From Paraphaeosphaeria minitans (lineage: Eukaryota > Ascomycota > Dothideomycetes > Pleosporales > Didymosphaeriaceae): 64,000 nucleotides of DNA. The notes under the pieces were generated by a model. It was not told where the DNA came from. It made no database searches and saw only the letters and a program-made list of their open reading frames with translations. The stretch is from assembly GCA_015832175.1 (NCBI GenBank), contig WJXW01000013.1, forward strand, positions 1,550,001 through 1,614,000, written 5' to 3'. Positions 57,635-64,000 of this stretch are shown in pieces (the stretch's first letter is position 1; each line of letters starts with the position of its first letter). Position numbers and translations under genes: made by a program.

Positions 57635-59662
57635 GGCTTCACTACTTTCCAGAATATCAACAAGGGTTATTACGTGGAAATATATGACTGTATCAAGAAG
57701 ATAAATCATCGATGCAGCTTGGACACATTATTCGCGATATATCAACCCGACCAGCGGTTGCATGACTTGTCTCAGCGGAGCTCGAGACGGCGGCTGACTG
57801 CTGTCGACCAGTTCCACAAGCACATCGATGAAGATTCATGGCTATCAAGAGTAGGTAAGTTACAATTTGGAGACTATCACCGCGAATGTAATCTTCAGTC
57901 TTTCCACTTGGCCGGGAAAAGTGAGGGAATATGCTATGGCGACAGCAGTCTCTATCTATCGGCAACACATTCATGCCAGCGAATTCTCAGTCGTGGCTCC
58001 AGGTCTATGTATCCACGAAGGAACCGGATACAAAGACGCCATAAAGCATTACAAACAAGCTCATTGAAGGCCGCAGTGGGGTCAAGGGGTCATGGAGAAG
58101 TAGCAACGTTAGGGCTATGAACAAGGCACGCAAGTATTAAAATCACGGATTAGTGCGTTTCTTCTTCAGCACTGGAAATGTTTGGGTCGTCAATTTCTCA
58201 CTTGAACCGGTTCCTTCGTCAGAGAAAGAAAGTTCTTCATTAGCACCATGGGCAGTTATTAATGGAAAGTCTTCGAGACCATTCTTACTGTACGGGTTTG
58301 AACGCTTTAAGTGGAAAGTGAATACCGGAGACTAGCAAACCCGTCTTTTGTCTGTCGCACGCACAACACGATGCGATGCCTGAGTAACGAGCAATCGATA
58401 TCTGACCTTAACCCCCTGATTGGTCACTCAAACATGATTCTATCTATAGTTCTGCTGGTTTTGTGACATCAAGGCTCCAGATCCATCTGATCACCTCGCT
58501 GGGAAGCCCCATTGTGCAAACAGCGCGTACATAGGTTAAGAATGGACCCGTCGTAGTGGTTTAGACGCTTGGCGGATCTCGGGAAGGAATCATGAATTTC
58601 GTCTCAAGACCCATTATGTGCCTAGTGCCTGTTTGTGCTGTCAGCTTCCAACTGCGTTAGCGATATTTGACGGTACCATCGCTGCTCGAAGGGGAGCGAG
58701 CAGATATGTCACTGCTATCTTCAGTCAAATCAAATCATGTCACACAAGTCTTACAATAGGCCCAAGCACCTTTCAATACGGACCATAAGATCTGGAATAG
58801 AATTCAGCTTTTTGAAACTCTTACTCATAATCCGTCACGCTCTCGCGTTCCAGCTCTTTTTCCACATTCCTTTCTTTCCATATGATGGTATTCCCACTTT
58901 GAATAATGACAGTTGGATTGGACGGTAGCTAAACATGACCGATACAGTGGGATATCAGATTTCGACAACTTGCGCATAGGTTTCGCAGGAGCCTTTCAAA
59001 CCTCGGCATTCTGATTTTGAAGCCGTCTTCGATGTTTCACGCTTAGGTATTCGATAAACTCATAATATTGTTTCTCCGCGGTGCGCTCGTGAACATTTCC
59101 GCTTGAGGTGTAGCGCCAAGCAAGCCCCCAATGCTGTGTTTGCTTTTTGGATGGGCACCTGGGGCCAAAATATCATGAAGAGTTGTGCTCAATTACGAAT
59201 CCAGTCACTACATATTTAATACAGTATATTAATATACCCCGACTGCTGCAATTGTTTGATATTGAAATTACTCCTTCCAAGCCGCGGATAGAGATTGTGA
59301 CGTGGAGTGCGGAACGCACCACAAGATATTTACCTACCCTACCTACATGAGCCTGATTGGATCAAGTGCGGATTTCTTGGAGAGCAGGGAACTACCTACC
59401 CTTGCACATCTCTATTTAGCGATTCTTTCCGGACTTCCGCGATCTAGGTTCCCCATCGCCCCCTGAGGACGGAAAGATAAGTTTGATGTGTTCACAATGT
59501 CATGCGCCGTATAACTTGGGAAGCTCGGCTGAAGGATCACCAATCTCCGATGTTCATGATTGACATTGCGATCCAATGCTCCAACGACGGTATTACAACC
59601 TCGCTCAGCGTGCACGTGGCACTACTCACTAAAATGCTGTAGAGCTCGTCCTGTTGCTTTCT
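57635..59662. other. 2-kb degenerate, AT-rich region
   Basis: Short plus-strand frames (57674-58120, 57867-58067) look like decayed coding sequence. From 58340 to 59660 I see no gene. TACCTACCCTACCTAC lies at 59330-59346, a word also common at 35.1 kb. Confidence 0.35.
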
Positions 59663-61042
59663 TTACAACCTTTTGCTTGTGTTCACGCCACCTACCCCCA
59701 TTTGTTTCGTCTTGTTAAGTCTAAAGAGACTCGGCGTAAGCGACATGCAAAGTCTGTGCGCTTTGAAGAGTAGTCCGGGTCTCTTCTCCTGTTCCGACTC
59801 CGCATCTCGACAACGAGTCATGCGACACATCTCGATCATTAGACCAGGACCAAAACTGGTCGCTATCACATTGTCCTTGCCCCTACCCATATGCCTCAGT
59901 TTGTCCAAAACAATCAGTACGGTTGGACTGGACGAATTCCCGAACTTATGGTATACATCGAGCGACGCTCGAATTTGGTTGTCGCTGAGGCCCATCGCTT
60001 CTTGTACTCCTTGTAGGATTGAAGCACCACCGGGGTGGACCGCCCAGTCATAGGCTTTCGGATCGACCGAAGCATTCTTGGTGCTGCAGACTTGGCTGAA
60101 CATTGGGCCGACGGCAGCGACCGTGGCTTTTGGTACGTCCTTGGTGATTGTGACTAGCATGCCTAGCATGGCGCATCAGTATCGTGTGCTAGAAGGCACT
60201 GAAGAACACTCATACCTTTTGGGCTAACGTTGTAAGACATGTGGCTCTGTGTCCCAGTCAAGATTGCGCTGTCATATTCCTGTATTTCATAGATTGGCCT
60301 CTGCTTTTCAGCCAGAGCAATGCCATTGCAGACGACCAAGGCTGCTGAGCCGTCAGAAAATAACAGAGGAGCAATGTTCAACACCCCGCTGTTCTGGAAC
60401 GCGGCTTTCAGCTCCGCTCTCAAGAACAGACTACAAAGCTCTGTCGCGAACACGAGGATACGCGCCGGTTGACGTCTTGAGGATGCAGCGACTGCGAGAT
60501 TAGCAGCCTCTCGCAACGCTGACAAGCCTCCAGCGCAGCCGACACCATGCAACAGGCTTCTTTGTACGCCAGGACGAAGCTGTAATTTATGACTGACGAA
60601 GAGATCATAGCCGGGACTGCCTTGGTCGGTGCAAGTGACAGCAACGACATGCGTGATATCAATAGGAGTGATTCGCGCTTCTTTGATTGCCTTATTGCAT
60701 GCTGCCACTGTAAGATCGACCCCTAATGTACGGAAGATATGCGAGAGTTCGTCGATAGCCGGTGCCGCCGCGTCGTCTTTGGTCCATGTAGATTGATCGA
60801 AGATCGTGGGGCGGGAGAAAATTTTCGTGCTCTTGTTGACGCGTAACAGCTTTTGAACCCTATAGACCATGAGAAAGTGTGGACAGTTGCCCCAAAGGAA
60901 TGGTCACTTACGTTGGTGTTGCGCAAGCTTCAGGGTATAGGCGCATAATGAGATCCGCGAATTGATCCTGCGTGATAGAGTACTGAGGATACTGACGACC
61001 TAGGCCAATAACCCATACAGAGTTGACTTTGGTGGTGGGCAT
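59663..61042 (-). CDS. type III polyketide synthase
   Basis: Exons 60912-61042, 60216-60859 and 59663-60162 (52- and 53-nt introns) give 424 residues. The chalcone-synthase-like catalytic triad is complete: Cys152 in GVGCAGGLSAL, His301 in WAVHPGGASIL and Asn334 in KFGNSSSPTVL. VWVIGLGRQYPQY opens the thiolase fold, and SFGPGLMIEMCRM is the C-terminal GFGPG-like motif. The family condenses malonyl-CoA on fatty-acyl or aromatic starters to give resorcinols, pyrones or resorcylic acids. A tail of about 45 residues follows the usual end. All motifs are intact amid decayed neighbours. No tailoring enzyme lies beside it in the window. Product unknown. Confidence 0.94.
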
Positions 61043-62198
61043 AGCGAAAGCGGGTCTCATGGGCGCTGGGGGTGATCCAAATCATGTATGGATAACTATT
61101 TCCAACACAGCTTCACGGTACCGGTGCGGTATTTCCGAAAAATCATACAGGAACAAAATTGAACCGAGAAGAGGATGGCAGGATCGAAATCAGCAAGAAC
61201 GAATGCTCAAGCCTTATGGTGGGGAAGGAGTGCATGCGTCAAGTTTGAGAAGTTGAATCTAAGGGTTTGTGACATGCAGGGATTCATTCCACCTTGGAGG
61301 AACCAACCCGCCCCTTCGGGATGTGACGGTAATTTGCATAGTACCTTTCGTATACTGGAAACTTGGGCGTTGGGGCTGTGGGATTCACTCCGTGTCCTGG
61401 AGATACGATCTGCGTATTTGCTTCATGCAAGAGCTCATGCAGACTTCTGATTCACACAAGCTGAATTCGTATTCTTTAGACGAATCTTTGAGCTCTCGCC
61501 CGTATTTGATTTGTTGGAGTAGCACAAAGCCTTTGTTCGTATGTGGAATAAACCAATCCCCGAGGCATAACATCTGGTTCCCGAGTTATGTGAAGCAAAG
61601 CTATCGAAATGAATCATTTGCTTACCCTTTGAGAGACGGCGAAGCTCGTATTCAGCTTTTAGAAGCCCTTTGTCGGGCTTAGCGAGATGTCAGGATCACT
61701 CCCCTAGATAGGTAGGGGGCGGAGTGAATCTCGGCTAAGGAAGTTCATTGGTGACGTGCATGGCGGAAGCTTGCAGGGTTAAAAGAAGGAGTACAGATAA
61801 ACGTCAATGATAGATTTTTGAGTTTCATGGTGCAGGTTTGTTCCGTGACCAGGTGAGCGATGGTCAGCAAACGCCCCGTCAGGGATCCTGCACGAGAACA
61901 CGTCGTAAGAGCATGCTCCAGTTTCAGACAGTGCTTACGTAGTTCCTGCAGTACATCTTCTATGATAGTTTAATGTTTCGTCTGGTACAATATACGTCGT
62001 TTCGTTCCGTGCTTATTGCAGTGGCTGCACTCTGTGAGTCATCATGGAAAGGCAGAATCACTATTACGCGAGTGTTGTCCAGAAAGCGCAGAATAAGAAA
62101 CAGTACGAAAATTTCTAAAGTTTAGCTCAGGTGACGAGAGTTAATGCAGTGATAATAGCAAAAGTGACGAGACAACGGATTGGCAGTCAACAAAAGCC
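61043..62198. other. intergenic
   Basis: PKS promoter and upstream flank of the next gene. Short frames on both strands without motifs. Nothing else seen. Confidence 0.4.
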
Positions 62199-62915
62199 AT
62201 GCACTGCGGCCTGCCCCAAGAACTTCGCGACCACATAAACACATTTTTTGTGGAAGGCTCATACGACAATGAGGTCATCGTTCGTCAAGAGAATGGGAAC
62301 AAAATGGCGTATTACGTGCGGCAGCCTTTGAGCGCGGACTCGTATCAATGGATGGAGGATCCTTTCTTCGCGCAATTGCGAGCCCATTGCTTCGGACGAA
62401 GAAATACCAGAGATCTTCTTATTGAATACTACAGGACGCGTACATTCAAGTTTGCTCATCGAGAGCTTGGTTTGGTGCGAGCGTTTCTTAACATCGACGA
62501 ACTTGACCTACGTGCGCGCCCACTGGATCATATTCGACGTTTGCACCTGGAATTTGAACCATTCTTGATCTGCTCATCACGAGATAAAAAGAGATCGGAC
62601 ATCGGCATCGGAACTTTTCTCGCCACTCTGGAAGCTCTCGCTGTTACTCAGACTCCACGCATAACAACTATTATTCACATAGATTTGGCGCAGAATATTT
62701 CCAGTGAAAACCTTGAGAACTCGCTCCTTGGTGCTGCCAGTGTTATTCTAGATATTGCGGCAACCGTCACTACCCTAGTAGCACAAGGCGTCAAGATTGA
62801 GGTGGTCCTTGAGGGTGGTTGGAATAAGACTAGCGGGCTGAAAGTATGTACTAGGTTGTTATCGTCACTTGAGGATTGCATTACGCAGATAGAAACTGCT
62901 CGCAGGCAAGAGTGA
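62199..62915 (+). CDS. hypothetical protein, 238 residues
   Basis: Single open exon from ATG 62199. It begins GLPQELRDHINTFFVEG, reminiscent of the short F-box-like leader common in Dothideomycete orphan families, then LRAHCFGRRNTRDLLIEYYR, a segment LDHIRRLHLEFEPFLI typical of these proteins, and a charged C-terminus. No signal peptide or catalytic motif. Family expansions of this type are frequent in plant-associated Dothideomycetes; function unknown. Confidence 0.75.
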   Translation: MHCGLPQELRDHINTFFVEGSYDNEVIVRQENGNKMAYYVRQPLSADSYQWMEDPFFAQLRAHCFGRRNTRDLLIEYYRTRTFKFAHRELGLVRAFLNIDELDLRARPLDHIRRLHLEFEPFLICSSRDKKRSDIGIGTFLATLEALAVTQTPRITTIIHIDLAQNISSENLENSLLGAASVILDIAATVTTLVAQGVKIEVVLEGGWNKTSGLKVCTRLLSSLEDCITQIETARRQE

Positions 62916-63750
62916 TGGGCAGACATGAAGTCAACTAGTACAACTGTTGCGGGGAGATATTATGGTAGTGAGATTAGAGGCTTAAGTCCGCGAGTTCTTC
63001 ACTACAATCAAGGCTCTCGACAGTACGTATTAAGTACGGCAACGCATAGGGACCGTAATTTCGCATAGTGATCAATTTGGGTATAACAAGATCCCAGGAT
63101 GAACTGTGCGGCTACGGTGCAGGTACGGTCTCTGTGCGCTGCTGTACTAAGTACATACTATTGGGAGCGATGTGTATGATATATCCAGTGCCTCTATGTC
63201 AATAATTTCTGTCAATCATGGCGTGGACTATGTTACGTAAAGATGAGCCAGCCTTATAGCATTTGAAGCACCATCTATCTATCTCAACTCGTTACTGAGC
63301 GCATAATTTCATAAAATACGGTCATGTGCATGTCCTACCGTCGACATGTTCTCATCGCGGGGGCATCTGCGAGGAGATCGTCTTTCCCGATGCACCTTCC
63401 CTACCTGGTTAGCTCCCGAGGCCCTCGCACTCATAGCGACAATGACCAGTCCGATTCTCGGTATACCAGGAAGCCGAATTCTTGGTTTTTGGTTTGCCAT
63501 GTGCCAAATTATCCGTTTAGTGACATCGTCAATTGCAATGCTTTTCCGAATGAATTCAAATTGAGAACGGTCACCACCCGTGCAGTCCTCCGGTCAGAGT
63601 TCAGATATCTAGGCAATATCGCGATGAAGTTGCATCGCTATTTTTGCGTTGCATTCGCTACAAGATGCATTGGAGGGATCATTGCATCTAGGAAATCGAC
63701 ATTGAGCGCCGGTATGCTACAATATGCACATTTCCTGAATTTACTCACAG
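62916..63750. other. flank with possible first exons of the partial gene
   Basis: About 62920-63300 has no coding content. Frames at 63319-63711 may contain upstream exons of the gene at the window edge (one frame is hydrophobic: GSRILGFWFAMCQIIRLV), but no donor joins in frame to the acceptor at 63749-63750, so I do not define them. Confidence 0.35.
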
Positions 63751-64000
63751 GTCCAAGAAGCACAAGATTTGTTCGATTGGTTTATGCATGTACAAGATAA
63801 CCGCTATGACAGTTCGTACAATTTCATTGCATATCCAGACAAAGGTGGCTGGTCCATCCGATTCACCGCATGGTATCTCGCGGGCCTGCTACGCCGCAAC
63901 AAGGGAGATGATCTCCAAAGAGCAAAGATTGCGATCAGAAATATGTACGAGTTTGTACCATAAAATTGGCCGGCAGCTTACAAGTTCATCAGTATCGCCT
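63751..64000 (+). CDS. internal exons of a gene running off the window
   Basis: After an acceptor (CTCACAG, 63744-63750) the exon 63751-63944 reads VQEAQDLFDWFMHVQDNRYD and KGGWSIRFTAWYLAGLLRRN, with the frame VQEAQ open only from the acceptor. A donor GTACGA at 63945 and acceptor CATCAG at 63992 join it to the last bases (63993-64000) in frame; without splicing the frame ends at TAA 63961-63963. The helical, aromatic-rich sequence matches a conserved secreted or membrane-bound fungal family I cannot name. Partial at both ends. Confidence 0.6.

Overview
The window is nuclear DNA of a filamentous ascomycete (Pezizomycotina, most likely a Dothideomycete). Most genes are split by 45-170 nt introns with GTAAGT/GTACGT-type donors and CTAAC/CTGAC-like branch motifs. 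Gene content is typical of that group: RNA polymerase II RPB1 with a fungal CTD, TAF9, lipin, Swd1, Psy4, Cmc1, a Dal5-type MFS carrier, a secreted tyrosinase and a type III polyketide synthase. I rebuilt exon structures by hand from reading frame, splice motifs and conserved protein motifs. No operons, CRISPR arrays, rRNA or convincing tRNA genes were seen.

Layout. 0-6 kb: an F-box-type gene whose first exon is unresolved, a broken MFS transporter (minus), a small SCP2-domain protein with a peroxisomal signal, and a GMC-oxidoreductase relic with an internal deletion. 6-12.4 kb: a metabolic group made of an NmrA-like protein, a Dal5/allantoate-type MFS transporter (minus) and an amidase (plus) sharing a promoter rich in GATA cores, plus an SGNH hydrolase interrupted by one in-frame stop. 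13.4-26.3 kb: housekeeping genes, namely an MFS transporter with a very long basic N-terminus, lipin, a 22-bp minisatellite, a membrane-anchored FN3/coiled-coil protein, TAF9 and Cmc1. 27.4-34.7 kb: tyrosinase, Psy4 (PP4 regulatory subunit, with micro-exons) and a conserved 762-residue protein of unknown function. 34.7-39 kb: a gene-poor stretch. 39-43 kb: a hypothetical protein, a CENP-V/GFA-domain protein and a beta-lactamase-like relic. 43.2-54.1 kb: RPB1, Swd1 (divergent from RPB1) and a secreted GH5 exo-beta-1,3-glucanase.

54.1-64 kb has a different character, with broken reading frames. It holds a 410-bp MITE with near-perfect terminal inverted repeats and TA target duplication, a decayed C-terminal fragment of a large protein, and a decayed F-box-like gene split by a probable copia-type solo LTR. 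Within it lie an intact type III polyketide synthase with its full catalytic triad, a hypothetical one-exon gene, and the 5' part of a gene that runs off the window.

No clearly new biological system is evident. The observations most worth following are the MITE and solo LTR in the degenerate end region, the intact type III PKS there, five relic genes of different families and ages, the amidase/permease/NmrA group with its GATA promoter, and an apparent GC-AG intron in the amidase.
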